Part shown: positions 46,401 through 58,968 of the stretch, piece by piece
Layout: each line of letters begins with the position of its first letter
How positions within the stretch are numbered: position 1 is the stretch's first letter
Assembly (NCBI RefSeq): GCF_037038585.1
Contig: NC_092525.1
Location: 26,934,367-26,998,366, forward strand
Direction of reading: 5' to 3'
Source of the DNA: Patagioenas fasciata
Taxonomy: Eukaryota; Chordata; Aves; Columbiformes; Columbidae
Length of the DNA: 64,000 nucleotides
The notes under the pieces: model-generated
What the model was told of the DNA's origin: nothing
The model's input: the letters and a program-made list of their open reading frames with translations, nothing else
The model's database searches: none
Position numbers and translations under genes: made by a program

Positions 46401-49400
46401 ATGCTGAAACTTGAAAACAAAGGACAATTATGTCCCAGACAAATAGTTTGGACCACATGGTTCTGTTTGCCTCAGAAATAGTTCACTGTGTCATTTAACT
46501 ATGATTTCAAGTACTGCCCTACCCCTTTAATTCTTTCAAAAATAATTCTCTAAACATTTATATGTAAAAATTATCTAGAGTAGCCTCCTAAGTGGTAGGT
46601 ATTTCAAAATAACTAAACATGCAATGATCAAGTCATTACAAAACCAATACACTACTCTAATTATAAGGAGTTAAAACACCTTTGTATTCTGTAAGTGAAA
46701 ACATACCTTAAAATTCCAGTAATTCCATTGGCTTATTTATTTTCTTGTTTCATCAATGAAAATAATTAGCATTAATCTGATAATATATTTAAACTAAATT
46801 CATCCTCACACTTTTATATTCCCTTGTGGCAAAGATGAACTGCCCTCCCAGGCAAAGACTACTGTATAGATAAATGTGTTAACAGTCATCCTACAGAGAC
46901 AAAAAAAGCACAGCTCAAAGAACGACAAAGTAACAGGACTGTATAGCAGGTCTCAGCATTATTTATCCCTATCGTCTGGTACAAACAAAGTCCCTAGTCT
47001 GTGAGGAAGTAAAAGGCTTTAGGCTATACCCCAACCTGGGAATACCGAAGTCCCATGCATCAGTCCAAAGGCAGACAGGGTAAACAAGGAGTGGACTAAG
47101 ACTCTGTAAATCCAAAACTGATCTTACCCTAAGCCTTAACACTCCACCTCTGAATACTTACATGTCAAACCTTGGCTCTGCTTACATATTTCTCACATAG
47201 CTTTCTTATTTATATACTTCTGATAAACCCAGTTCAAACAAAATGAATGAGCTCCTAGCTCAATTCCAGCTAAATCAGCCCTTCCTGTCAGCACACCAGT
47301 TAAAAACATCCCCTTAAATGCAAACCTAAGAAGTAGAAATCACTCATCTGCAAACAGCTTCCACTCCATACCCTCATGTAAGTCCAGCCAAACTCCCACC
47401 TACCTAAAAAGAGATGAAGATATTCTCAGAACACGGCTTAGCTTCTCCAGTCAGTCTGAGAATGGCACTGGACCAAACACTGGATATTGTTTGGATTTTT
47501 CTCATAAAGGTTGTTCTTATAAAACTCTCTAAGGAAGCATACCATTAAACATGAAAATATAAAACTGACACACTTTTGCCTTAAGGGATACAGCTAAAAC
47601 GCAGTATGTGTAATTAAGTTTTATAGCATAAAAGAGAGAATGCTTTGCTTTCTCTTTTAAGCTAGACATATCAGCAAATAAAGTCAAGGTGTGATAGAAC
47701 TGAAGATTCAAAAGCACTGAGTAAGTGAAAATACTAATAAACACTAATTACATGAGACTACGGTATTCAAGATAAACAAAAGAGATGAGAATACATCACA
47801 AGGTTCAAAAATCATAAATCCTTTAACTCTCTCATAAGCTTTTGCTTCAGTGAATCACTTCCAGTATTTATCAATTAGTTGTTAAAAATACTAGGCAGAC
47901 AAACTTCCATTTCTCATGACATGGTGGCACTAAGTTGTCCATCTGTGGTTTAACTGTACACTTGGGAACCACGGACTGCTGAAGTTAAATGAACAGATTT
48001 GTTCTTCTGAAATTCAGTTAGTTTCCTAAACTTGGTTTGCTGCGAGAACATGCAGACAATGCATTTTCTCAGCTTGATAAAGCACAATAGCTATTGAAAA
48101 AGAAGGCAAGCCTCAAAAAATGCAACATATCTCTCGCTACCACCCTTGAATGGCTGCTCCCTATGCTTTTTATTAGAAAGATTCAAAGACGCCAGTAACC
48201 TTACAGCTGGTGACTGTAATAACAGAGGGTAACAAGACAGAAATAATGAATGCCTCCTTGTTAAGCAGTTTTGTTTGAACTGTTCCAAGAGGGATCTGCC
48301 AAGAACTTTCCATGCAAACCTTATTTTTCTGGGATTTGTAACTTGGCTGCAAAAAAATCCAGCACGATAATGCCTGGTTCAAAAGAATTCAGATTACAAG
48401 TTTTAAAACACATTTTCAAGTTTCTGAATAAATTAAATTTACACTAAATAAGATAAACTATTTAGAACTTTATTATTGTTTTAGTTGCTTTTTTGAAAAA
48501 ACCCTCTGGTTAGTAAGTTTGCACCCCAGATCATTGCATGTTTTCTAACTCTTCGGTATTAAATAAGTCCGAAGTATTGCAGTGTGAAAGGAGACTTCTG
48601 TGCTGTACAGTGAAGACTCCACTATATTTTCTTTTGAAGGAATACTGTATGAAATGCATATGAAGCATTCATAGGAATCTATCTGCTAAACAACTCAGTG
48701 GATTAAATCTGTGCTAATTCTTAATACAACTCAGCTGACTTGGGTACAAGGCCAGGTTGTGAAAAAATTGGCTAAGTTTAACGTAACATTCTTACAAAAC
48801 ATAAGCCTAGAATTTCCGTGTTATATTATGTGGGGTTGTGTTTGGTTTTAGCCAAATGATTCAAAGCTTCGAGCTGTGTAAAAGTCAAGTTTCAGCATTC
48901 CCATTTTCTTTTTTGGCACATGACTCATAAGGACAAGGTCATTTTGAACAGTTCTTTGCCAAAGCAATATTGTTTCCTGTGGCAACTAGCAAGATGTAGA
49001 TTAGCTTTCAGGCAATACACAGACTTCAGCCCAAGCTAAGGAAACTCACTCAGGCAATAGCTCCATGTCAAAAAGCAAGAAGGTTATGCTTGTGTTGTTG
49101 GCTGAGCTGTGAAAAAGTAGTGGCTTAGGTTTATGCCCAAGGCGAAGAAACCTCGTAGCAATTCAGAACTAGAAGAGCCAATCAAACATATCAATAAATT
49201 ATAAAACTGTTCTGAATGTATGTGTTGAGCTCATTTCAAAGGAAACACAGGAAGGAATAGGGCCAGAAAAGACCATGAGACAGAGCAACTTAGAAATGCT
49301 TCTGCTCATCTTGACTAACTTGGGTTTTCCTTCAGGAACATTTGCCTAGAGCACATTATCCCCCCAGAATATCTCTACCTACCTCACAGTTCAACACAAA

Positions 49401-49491
49401 TTAAAATTAAGTAATCCTGTGGAACAACAGTTCCTCTGAGATTATTTGCAATTCAGCCAAACACGTGGGGTATATAAGAACTTCACCATTC

Positions 49492-49871
49492 TTGAGGAGT
49501 TTGTATGAGAAAAGGCCGAGTTGGTGTTTTTCAGCCCAGAGGAGAGAAGAGAGGGAGACTTTATTGTGGCCTTTCAGTACTTAAAAGGAGCCTATAAGAA
49601 AGATGGTCCTATTGCAGGTTTTAAACTAAAAGATGGGAAATTCAGTCTGGATGTGAGGAAGAAATTTTTTAAAATGAAGGTGGTGAAGCACTGGTCCAGG
49701 TTGCCCAAAGAGGTGGTAGATGCCCCATCCCTGGAAACATCCAAGGCCAGGCTGGATGGGGCTCTGAGCAACCTGATCTAGTTGAAGATGTCCCTGCTCA
49801 TGGCAGAGGGTTGGACTATATGACCTTTAAAGCTCCCTTCCAACCCAAACTGTTTTATGATTCTGTGATCA
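49492..49871 (+). mobile_element. CR1 LINE 3' fragment
   Basis: Plus-oriented, strongly 5'-truncated CR1. The end of ORF2 is still nearly open (49521-49781: FIVAFQYLKGAYKKDG, VKHWSRLPKEVVDAPSLET) and is followed by the CR1 3' UTR (GGTTGGACTATATGACCTTT) and terminal octamer-like units TATGATTC/TGTGAT. It is a separate, differently diverged subfamily copy from the one at 9.4-13.3 kb. Confidence 0.95.
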
Positions 49872-52750
49872 TACACAGATTACCATTCCGCTCAGCTCTG
49901 GAGTAAGCTAAAGCTGCAGGGGAACAGCTCCCCTTGACATTACCAATGTAAATACATGAAAGTAGAGCACTACTGTACTATACAACCCAAACAAGGAAAA
50001 AACATTGCTGGCCAGACAAGAAACAGGAACAAAGAGCTCCTACCAGATCAGTGGAACTTGGAACAAAAAAGGAAAGTTAGTGAAAAGGATTTTGCATTAC
50101 TGTCTGCTCTGCAAGAAGCCACAAAAGTAGTCAGTGGTTACAAGAGGGTGTTGGCCCCAGGAAGCATGACATGTCTACCTTTAATGATTAGAGACTCAGC
50201 AGAAGCAGAGACACAAAGCATCTCCATGCAGATGGCTCTTAATCTTGTGTTGACACACAGGAAACCTGCTCTCTGGCAGCAGTGAGGTTATTTCTGCTCT
50301 CATAAGTAATGAAATAAGAACAGTTTAATAATACCAAAGCCTTTTTTGTTGCTGCTTGCCTCATTTTACAATATCTAAAACTATCATTCTGACTCTGAAC
50401 TGAAGTGGTTCATCATGTTGTTCTGCATTTCCACCATGATATCCTGGCCCCTAACTAGAACTTCTATGACAACATAAATAGAATTTATAATTCTTAGTTT
50501 TTCATCTGTTTCTGCTCAAGTATCCCACTTTCAAATAAGTCAAATAGTATTCCTAATTATACCAGTACAATACCACTTAAGACCTTAGTGGTAAGTGAGA
50601 ATAAAACATGACAGTGTGCCTTCTACCTTGGATACACTTTCTTACTGAGCCAGTTTTGCTTCCCCATCTCTTCTGGTGACCATGACTGACTGCTTTTCCC
50701 ACTTCTGAAAGAGCATACTACCAGCTGGGACACAGACTCTCAAGTACCCAATTTCAGCAGTTCCCCTATGCATAGCAAAACAGTCAGCTGAACAAGCTGG
50801 ACCTACACCAACATAGGGGTTCACTGCAATGAAATCTGTTCTGTTACCCTACATTCTGCAAATAGGCACTTGCTTCCTTTCTGTTAAGAACTAATAGAAA
50901 AGAAGGAAAGAGCTTGATACAAGCAGAGAAGACTTGCCAGACCAAAAGGAAACTGATAGCTATATACCTCACCAATTCCCCGTTCTTATACAAAATCTCC
51001 AGGAGTCACTTTTGTTGTTTCATATAATCATCCCCCTTGATTCAACACAGTGGCTACTAACATACTCTTCCCCAGGTTGATATTTCCCTCATTTAGTAAA
51101 TTACCATCCGTAAAGGCTGTATTGTGGCTGATAAAACAAACCCCAGATTGTGGGGCACTATGAAGTGCTCTGCAGGAGTGGGAGTCCCAGTGTACTTTGT
51201 CTCAGAGTGCTTCCAGGGCAGCAGCCGTCACTAGGGCTCAAACATTCCCTAAACAGAAAATTTCAGCCTTCTTGCCCCTTTCCTTCATCTGTATTTAACT
51301 ACAAGGGCTGTGTTTCTGACACCCATGATGATGATGGACATTTCCATTCTTTGTGCCAAAAAGTGGAACCATGACTGTTCCCTGCCCAGGTGGGACAGCT
51401 GAGACAACACCCTCTGCTTTAACAGAGCCATGTACACTATACAGCAAGAATACCATACAAGGACAGATTAACCAGAGAGGTGTATAAACACTTTGAAGGT
51501 AATTACTCTTTTGCGACTTCTTAGAAGAAAGTAATTCTCCAGGTTTTTTCTTCAAAATCAAAAATTATACATGACACCCTTAATCCAGAAACACAATTAT
51601 ATACACACTATGTATAAATCGTTACAATAAAAATCTTCGATACACATTTTTTGCAGCCATTTTTTAAACAGTATACCAGTTATTCACACCTGCTCCCTAA
51701 AGAAATTATCAAACATTCCTCAATAACATGCAAATTCTCAGTAAGTTAAGGGAAACAGAGAAATTGCCTAAAAATTCAGTGAAAAATTGGATGATGTTTC
51801 AAAGAAGATATACAGAAAAAAAGTCCTTCATCTGGTAGTCTCCTATGTTATTCCCTTGCTTTCCTCACTCTCCTCATCCATCTTCACTACTGCCCCTTCC
51901 AAAAATAATTCTGCTGCAACTAAATGACACCATAATTTTACTGTTCTAACAGAGCATTCTCTCCTATTTACTGCTGGACTCATTCAGAAACACGTGCTTC
52001 ACTGAAAACTGAAAGCAGGGCCAAAAGATGGGAAACTGAAGTCTATTCATGCTCCGCTAATAAATCATGTATGTGCTCAAAACAAATGAGCTTTTATGAA
52101 CATTCAGATCTTTCTTCACATATAGAAGCAGAATGAAAAAAATCAGCCAGTCACCTCAATGGAGTATAGTTCAACAGGAAAAAGTGCACAATTTAGTATT
52201 CACTCTCATTCAGACTTAGTGGAAAAGTCTTGCTAACTGATTTAAGCTTCTTATAACTGAACACACAATTTGAAAACTAGAAGCATGCCCATCCTCCTCT
52301 GGAATGTAAATAAAGCATTATCTAACAGCTACCATCATGTCAATAGCATTGCATTTTGGTCTTGTACAAAGTGGTTTTTCAAACATCAATTTCCCACCAT
52401 ACATTTATTCTACAGTGCAGCTAAGCTAGCTCCAGTATTTGAGGGTTATATTTAAGGGTACAATCTATTCCATATGTTTTAAAGTTTATAAGAACATATA
52501 TCAGTTATAGCAGGGCATTTGCTCTCTTCACAGACTACCCAGCAACAGTGGAATGTCAAGAAAAGAAAGCACTGGAATTCGGGAGTATTACACAGCACAC
52601 CTAGGAAGAAAAGTCATCTAAAACTCCCTAGCGTGAGTGCAATTCCAGATGGGCAGAACACAAAAGCAGCCCGTGTGAAAACCAGATTAGAAAATTAAAA
52701 ATAAATTGTAAAATCTCAGAAAAGAAGACACCAAAATAACTAGAGAAGAG

Positions 52751-52773
52751 ACCAACCAACCAACCAACCAACC
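52751..52773. repeat. (ACCA)n microsatellite
   Basis: About six tetranucleotide units of ACCA, perfect over 23 bp, in intergenic DNA. Confidence 0.95.
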
Positions 52774-55700
52774 ACCATGCGCGTTGAGGGAGTTGAGAGG
52801 TTTTGCCTCTCACAGACCACAGGAAAAGGACAGATTGGTTGCCTGGCTGGTGACTCAGTGGAACTGGAGGCAGAGATGTAGATTTCTTTTCTCCCTTCAC
52901 AGACCTACATTAGGTCAAAGACAAGTTCAGGAAATGAAACCAGTAGCATCCGAGTATTAATAGAAGTGACTGTTAGGTACCACATTTTATTGACATTGGG
53001 TAGATTTTTTGGTTGTGCATATCTCAGTAGAAAATGAACTAAAATAGCTACTACCCCACTTTTTTCCTTTTTTAACCATATCAAAAATCACAGACGATCC
53101 AAGTAAAATGTCATACAAAGCTTTATTTTTCCTTTGACTCTGTACAGTTGGTAAACTGTTCCCTTTTAAATGCCTCAGCACTTTTCGATTACAAATTAAT
53201 AGAAGAATTTTAAATACAGTAATTATGTAACTGTTCTTGTACTTTCGTATCATCCTGAAACAGGAAGAACACAGTCCCTTTCAAAATCATTCTCTGAGAA
53301 AACTCCTAGCTTGCAGAAAATATATACATGCATTTCATACCTATTTAAAAACATAATTTCTTAACTCCTACAGTTTTACTGGTTTTAGCATGACTTATAA
53401 AGAGGTATATTTAATAAAATATAGTAAGTTTAAGAGGCTGGAATATCAGTAATTCCATTTCACAAGTCATCCTTAGGCTGTAATAACCTTACAGAATCAT
53501 TTACAGATGACCTGTTCAACCTCACATAACCAACACTAAACCTCCTGAAGTCACCAAGCACGTTTTGCAAGGGTCACATTGGGACATTACTGACTCTTGG
53601 TCGGTGTGTTGCCAGTCTGACAGTATCACAGCAAGTTGTGCATGCTGCCTCTTTGCCTGAGGTTACAGGCCACAGGGCGCAGCCATCCCCTCAGCCACTA
53701 CCATTTCTACCATGACTGATATCCTTTACGCTAAGGCAAATAGATGAGGTCACCTTAAACAGGCAAATTTGACAGAAGCAATTAGAGATAATATCCCCAT
53801 GGTGCTATTCCTTACTGTTTTCCAACCTCAGGCCTGAAACAGAACAGTTGCTGTGAACTGCTGTGTTTACGGATTTGCCATAATACAACCAGTTAATCTG
53901 AAATGGGAATATTTTTACTACTCTTTTTAGGTAGCCTGATAAGCTAGCTGTTCACTTAGCACCGAGTTTGTCATGACAAAAACAGTAGTGGCAGTGCTAA
54001 TTTAAAACATTTTGCTTTACCTTGATATTCAAGTATTGTGAAGGAAGAAATTACACAATGAAATCTTATTGCAGTTTGAACACACTCTAATCTAGCATTC
54101 ACCTGAATTTAGTCTAAGGGCATCTACTCCATACGTAGCCTCTCCAGAAGCCAAGTCAATCTTAAAACAAGTAAAAAAACGTAAGTATAAAACTGTTGGT
54201 TAAGGTTTATTCCACTATCTTCCAAGATGAAGACTATTAGCAACAGCTGTCATCCACACCATTATTCATTGCTTCATGGTCATATCTGTTCCTGTTGCCT
54301 GAGACTGACTACAGGCTTGGTGCACCCACTATGTAAATGGCCAGATACATGACAGTGAAGAATCAGGCCTATGATGTAACTACAGGATAAAACTAGTCGA
54401 ATGGGTTTCTAATTTGGGGTAAAGGGAGGGGAAAGGAAGGGAGAAAGGAGGTTAAAAAAAAAAAAAAAAGAAAAAGTCTGTGAGCTGCTTGTTCTAATCC
54501 TCAATACTTCGCCTTCCACTTGGAATAAACTTTAAAGTGTAAAACACTTTGCAGAAGAAAGATTGTGTACGGAAGAGACTATCACTATTTAAAATATTTT
54601 AGGATGAATAAACTGGAGCTGAGCAGTAGGGGGTGACTCCTCACTCAGTTTTTATATTTACCTATTCTGAACAATTAGAGCAAATTTTAATCATTTTCCA
54701 TGTTGACTGTTGATATCTTTGAAAATGCAATAAGCAAGATCCCATTTTGGCATGTCTGTAAAAGCAGAACTGGTACAAAAACTCCAGCAACTGGTGGTAA
54801 TATCATCTTTTTCACTTACACATCTTAGATTTTATATTCATGCATTCACTTCTAAGAGCACTGAGCAAATTGATTGCAGTTACCACAAGACAGCTTTATC
54901 TGTGACTCTGAACAGGTTTAACTGGCACAAAGGCTGCATCCACAAAAAATTCTGTAGTTTAAATTAGACTGAGAGCTATGTTTATATACGCACCTACCAA
55001 TAACTGTATCTATTGCAATTTTTGAGATGCATTCTCTAAAGAAATATTCACTTTTTTTTTCTTTTTAAGTAAGAAGGGACTCACAATTGCAAAAATTTTG
55101 GAAGATCAGACCACATTTTTATTTGCTTCAGGTAGGTGTCACTAGTCCCAGTGTACAGTACCTACATACTGGTGATGTTTTGCAAGTGCACAGAAATAGA
55201 TGATAAATACACAAGTCCACTAAATATAACTGATGACTCCTTACTTAGATTCTGACACATTTCTGTAAGAAAGCCATTTCTGAAAGTTTTGTATAATTTT
55301 ATGGGTACTAGTTTGTAATCTTTTGACCTCTCAAAGTGAGTCCTATACCCATCATACCTAAATAATGTTGCCTTATAGTTTCACTAAACATGTTTTTCTG
55401 CAGATTGATCTACTTTTTAGCTATTATTTTGGATATACAAGACACAAAAGACTTGGGATCTGTGACTTCTTTTTTTTTGTAGCTCTAATCATTTGAGGTT
55501 TTAAAGCTTATGAATTCCATGCGTTTGTTGTTAAATATACAGGAACAATTAAACTAGTTATATAGTAGCAATGTAAAAATATAGTAAAATAATGTTAAGC
55601 ATCTAATGTAACTTATTTACAAAGTATATTAAAAAAAAAAATCAGGAAAACAAGCAAATATAGGTTTTACTTTAGTTGGTGAAAACTAAGCATGTACTCT

Positions 55701-57389
55701 TCCTAAATAGAGAACACTTTCCCAAGTCACACATGTATGTTAATTTGGTATTATTATTCCTATTTCTGCTGTAGAGGATCTGCAAATTTCAGTCATAATT
55801 GTGCTAAAGCAAGGATTTCTAAACTTTCCTTCTCCCCTCCCTTCTGCTGAAAACTGCCAACAGCAGCTTCTAGTTTTGCAGCTAGCTATGTACCACTTAC
55901 AAGTGGTATGCAGGACAGTTTAGGAATCCCATCCCAGAGAGCATATGGGGATACAGTCAACAATAATCTCTCGCAATGTTGACCTCCACAACCCTTTCAT
56001 TTACTCATTACTAGTAAATATAGATTCATGTCAGCAAAACTGTAGAGTATACTATGGCCTCATAATCATATTTGTATCAGTGTGCACATAAAGTGCTAGA
56101 AGCATACGTAGACACATAACAATGGAAAATCTTTCTCCAGATTGATTCCTAGTTCACTTCAAGCACAAAAATAAAACAGTCTGGATAAAATATTAGTTTT
56201 GAAACCTTCGTATAATGCTACGACTGTGTCTAAATATTATTTTCAGACTTCGTGGGGCTTAAAAAAAAAAAAAAAGCAACCAACCAACCTCAGACAGCCA
56301 TCCTCCACTGTAACAGTTTGGGAACACGCTAAGTTACCACAAAGGGGGAGAAAAAAAAGCAGCAAGTTAACTAATAATTACTGTAATCCAGGAGTGGTCC
56401 TTTAGTGATCCAAGAAAGCTCAGCCAGACAAAAAACTAACTATAAAAAAAATTACCCGTTTGAACTGTCTTACCAAATAGCTGCTAGAACACCCAGGCTG
56501 GCAGGAAGAAGGGCATGCTTCTATATTACACCAACGCAATAAGTATTCGTTACCAAAAAGCACAAATTCACTACCCTCCGGCACTGCTGGTCACCCAATG
56601 ACTCGGTGCCCGTGCAGGGAGAGACGGGCACCGGCACGGCCACCCCCTCAGACCCGCACTTCAAAGCCAACTCATCTAATTGCTGGAACCCAAGGCATTA
56701 ATCACCCAGTTACTCGTTCCTACTGTGACTAACACTTCTTTCCACACAGGCCACTGCTGAAGAGACTTCACACACCTCCAAACACAGCCCAGGTACTCGT
56801 GAGCAACATAGCAGATGGTCTCTAGTACTAATTATTACTACTGCCTGTTATTACAGCTATTATGTGAGCAGGCCCTGAACCATTTCAAGGCCCTGTCATT
56901 TTTCAACCGGAGTATTCGAGGTGTATATAGGCGCAATTCAAAGCAGAAAGGACAAGCACATACGGTGGGGCGAGAAGCCCGCCCCCTCGGCAGCGCTCCC
57001 GGGCCCACCGGCTGTCCCCGCGGCGAGGGGCCGCAGCGTCCCAGCCCCTCACGCCCGGGGATCGTTGTGGCCCCAGCGCCGGGGCTCATCCCGACCTGCC
57101 CACAAGCCACCGCAGAGGCCAACAGCTACGCGCGGGAAGGGCCGCCCAGCCCTGCTGTGGAAATAAGCGACGGCGGCAACGGGTGGGCCCCGCAAACGAG
57201 GGACACCGCCCTTCTCCCCACAGCCGGGCACCCCCTTACCGGCGGGAAACACTCCGCCTGTCTCCCGCTGCCACTGGGTTAAGACAGGCCTGAGCCTGCC
57301 CGAGCTGCCTGGGCGTCCCCAGCCGAGACCCGACGACACCCACCCCGGCCGGCCTCGCGCCAAGAATCCCCCTGTGAGGAGCAAGCGGC

Positions 57390-57395
57390 CACGTG
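57390..57395. promoter_or_regulatory. E-box CACGTG
   Basis: Palindromic CACGTG in GGCCACGTGACC context, the form preferred by USF/TFE3-type factors, about 70 bp upstream of the NRF1-like site in the CAMSAP2 CpG island. Binding is inferred. Confidence 0.45.
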
Positions 57396-57460
57396 ACCGC
57401 CCAGCGGCGGAGGGCGGCCCGCCCCGCCCGAGTGGGGAGGTGGTGGCGGCCGCGGCGTCA

Positions 57461-57470
57461 GCGCATGCGC
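57461..57470. promoter_or_regulatory. NRF1-type palindrome
   Basis: Perfect GCGCATGCGC. This motif is typically within about 100 bp of CpG-island transcription starts, so the CAMSAP2 start may lie close by. Binding is inferred. Confidence 0.55.
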
Positions 57471-57651
57471 AGCCGCGCTTCGCCCATCCAGTGCGGCAGC
57501 CGCGGGTGGAAAACCGCAGCGGCAGCTGCTGAGGGAGCCGGGAGCGCCTCGTCTTGCTGAGGGGCGGCTGGGGCAGCGCCGGGCGCGGGACAGTGGCGGG
57601 GTAGCTGGCACTACTCCTGGCCCGCTGCAGGCAGCCGCTCAGGCGGGGCGG

Positions 57652-57672
57652 GCTGCGCTGCGCTGCGCTGCG
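57652..57672. repeat. (GCTGC)4 tandem repeat
   Basis: Four perfect GCTGC units plus one base, in the probable CAMSAP2 5' UTR or promoter. It is a candidate length polymorphism in a transcribed GC-rich leader. Confidence 0.9.
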
Positions 57673-58091
57673 TTTTGGGGCTGGTCCCCGGCGTTTTGAC
57701 ATTTCGGCGCCTCTGCTGGGGCCAGGAAGGGCCGCGTCCCGGCCCGCTGCGGCTGTGGGGGCCTTGCTGGCGGCTCCCGCTCTGCGCCGGGGGGCTGGCG
57801 GCCGTGGCGGCCTGGCGCGCCCAGCCCTGGCCGGAGGGACTCCCCTGGGAAGGGGGGACCGGGGCCACTGGGGGCCGTTTTTCGGAGGGTGGGGGGCGGC
57901 GGCGTGAGTGAATTGAGACAAAGAGCGAGGAGGAGGAAGAAGAGGACACTCGGGCTCTGCCACATTCCTGTGCGGAGGAAGGCGGGAGGCGGTGTTAGCC
58001 CTTTACGGACAGCTGGGCTCGGCGCTGCCCTCAGCTGCTGCCGGCGCCTTCCCAGCCGTCTCTCCCGGCCGCGGAAGGAGGAGGAACCACC

Positions 58092-58097
58092 ATGTAA
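58092..58097 (+). promoter_or_regulatory. Start-stop element (ATG-TAA) before CAMSAP2
   Basis: ATG directly followed by TAA, in the context ACCACCATG with A at -3, 30 nt before the CAMSAP2 start codon. If present in the mRNA it is a minimal uORF with no elongation step, a type known to detain initiating ribosomes. The same bases form a strong splice donor (AT|GTAAGT), so it may instead end an alternative 5' exon. Confidence 0.6.
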
Positions 58098-58127
58098 GTT
58101 CGGAATTGCTGGGGGTCCTGTGAGAAG

Positions 58128-58266
58128 ATGGGGGATGCTGCAGACACCAAGGAGATGAGGAAGACTTTCATTGTTCCTGCCATCAAACCCTTTGACCATT
58201 ATGATTTCTCCCGAGCAAAAATCGCCTGTAATCTCGCCTGGCTGGTGGCCAAAGCCTTTGGGACAG
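58128..58266 (+). CDS. CAMSAP2: CAMSAP2 exon 1 coding part (N-terminus)
   Basis: Calmodulin-regulated spectrin-associated protein 2 caps and stabilises non-centrosomal microtubule minus ends. This exon encodes the first 46 residues: MGDAADTKEMRKTFIVPAIK then FDHYDFSRAKIACNLAWLVA and KAFGT, nearly identical to the mammalian N-terminus. The start has A at -3 and G at +4. The donor ACAG|GTAGGT leaves one base for the next codon, Glu in relatives. The full protein is about 1,480 residues, so this is only the first coding exon. The CH and CKK domains lie beyond the window. The gene is transcribed away from DDX59 and KIF14. Confidence 0.97.
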
Positions 58267-58895
58267 GTAGGTGGCGTCTTCTTCTTCCCTTTCTTTGATG
58301 GTGGTTCCTGCTGGGCTGCTTCGCTCCTGAGGACGTGCGAGTCCTTCCCGGAGCTGGGAGGGGTGGGAGGTGCGCAGGGAAGGGCTCGGGGCTGGTCCCT
58401 CGGCTTTTCGTTCCCTCACGTCTTGTGGGGTTTTTCTGGTTGTCTTTTGTTTTTTCTTCGATTACCATGTAATCTTTTTGGAGTAGTACCTCCGCTTCTA
58501 TTAGTGAGTAATTTTTGTGTGTTGGAGCTACTGCGATTTTATTTAATGAATCGAGCTCTATAAATTTTGTCTTATGTATTCCCCGGGTCACACTTCTAGA
58601 ATGTGAAAAAACACCAGCAATCCATGTTTGTGTGTCGTCTCGAAAATTTTCCTAACGTTGTTTAGGAGCTGAATTGTGGGCTAGCAGTGGAAATGGATGT
58701 GTGCTGTTAGTTCTGACATGTGTGACAGTGCCTGCAGCCATTGGAGAGGTTAAGCAGTAAGAGGGTTTCGAGAAAAAGAGCGTTTAATGCCAGGTTTTGG
58801 CCTGCACAATACAGAAGGCTCTCCTTGTCTGTGAACGTAAATGGAATTGATTGTAGTGCCTCTGAAAGGCATTACTGCTCTGTCTTTGAAAACCT

Positions 58896-58968
58896 GGGCC
58901 TTGAGGAATACCAGACCTATTATTCTATGTCTGAAATATTGTTGGGCCTGGAGGAGTACCAGACTTAC
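58896..58968. repeat. 25-bp segment duplicated at 48-bp spacing
   Basis: 58896-58920 and 58944-58968 match at 21 of 25 positions. Both read GLEEYQTY in the same plus frame, 16 codons apart. This is probably an old short tandem duplication in the intron. I see no splice sites around it. Confidence 0.75.

Larger units (their letters stand above)
39000..56900. other. Gene-poor interval between DDX59 and CAMSAP2
   Basis: About 18 kb of mostly AT-rich DNA. I see no exon chain, RNA gene or long conserved frame. Supported contents are a CR1 3' fragment (49492-49871), a GT-rich stretch (43349-43447), an (ACCA)n microsatellite (52751-52773) and several poly(A/T) runs. The segment 39.24-40.0 kb is more GC-rich, and the longest frame in it (124 codons, 39324-39698) resembles no family I know. 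Confidence 0.65.
56930..58110. promoter_or_regulatory. CpG island / CAMSAP2 promoter and 5' UTR
   Basis: About 1.2 kb of very GC-rich DNA ending just before the CAMSAP2 start codon. It contains an E-box CACGTG (57390-57395), a perfect NRF1-type palindrome GCGCATGCGC (57461-57470) and several GGGCGG/CCCGCCC boxes. The transcription start cannot be placed exactly and is probably between about 57.47 and 58.0 kb. Antisense frames over the island, up to 304 codons, are compositional. Confidence 0.85.

Noticed and set aside
49956-50285. 109-codon plus-strand frame after the CR1 fragment
   Set aside because: No domain, no splice context, ordinary AT-rich intergenic composition. The length is within chance expectation.
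57049-57963. 304-codon minus-strand frame over the CAMSAP2 CpG island
   Set aside because: Long frames are expected by chance in very GC-rich DNA on any strand. The translation is Pro/Arg/Gly/Ala-rich with no domain, and several other overlapping frames are open too.
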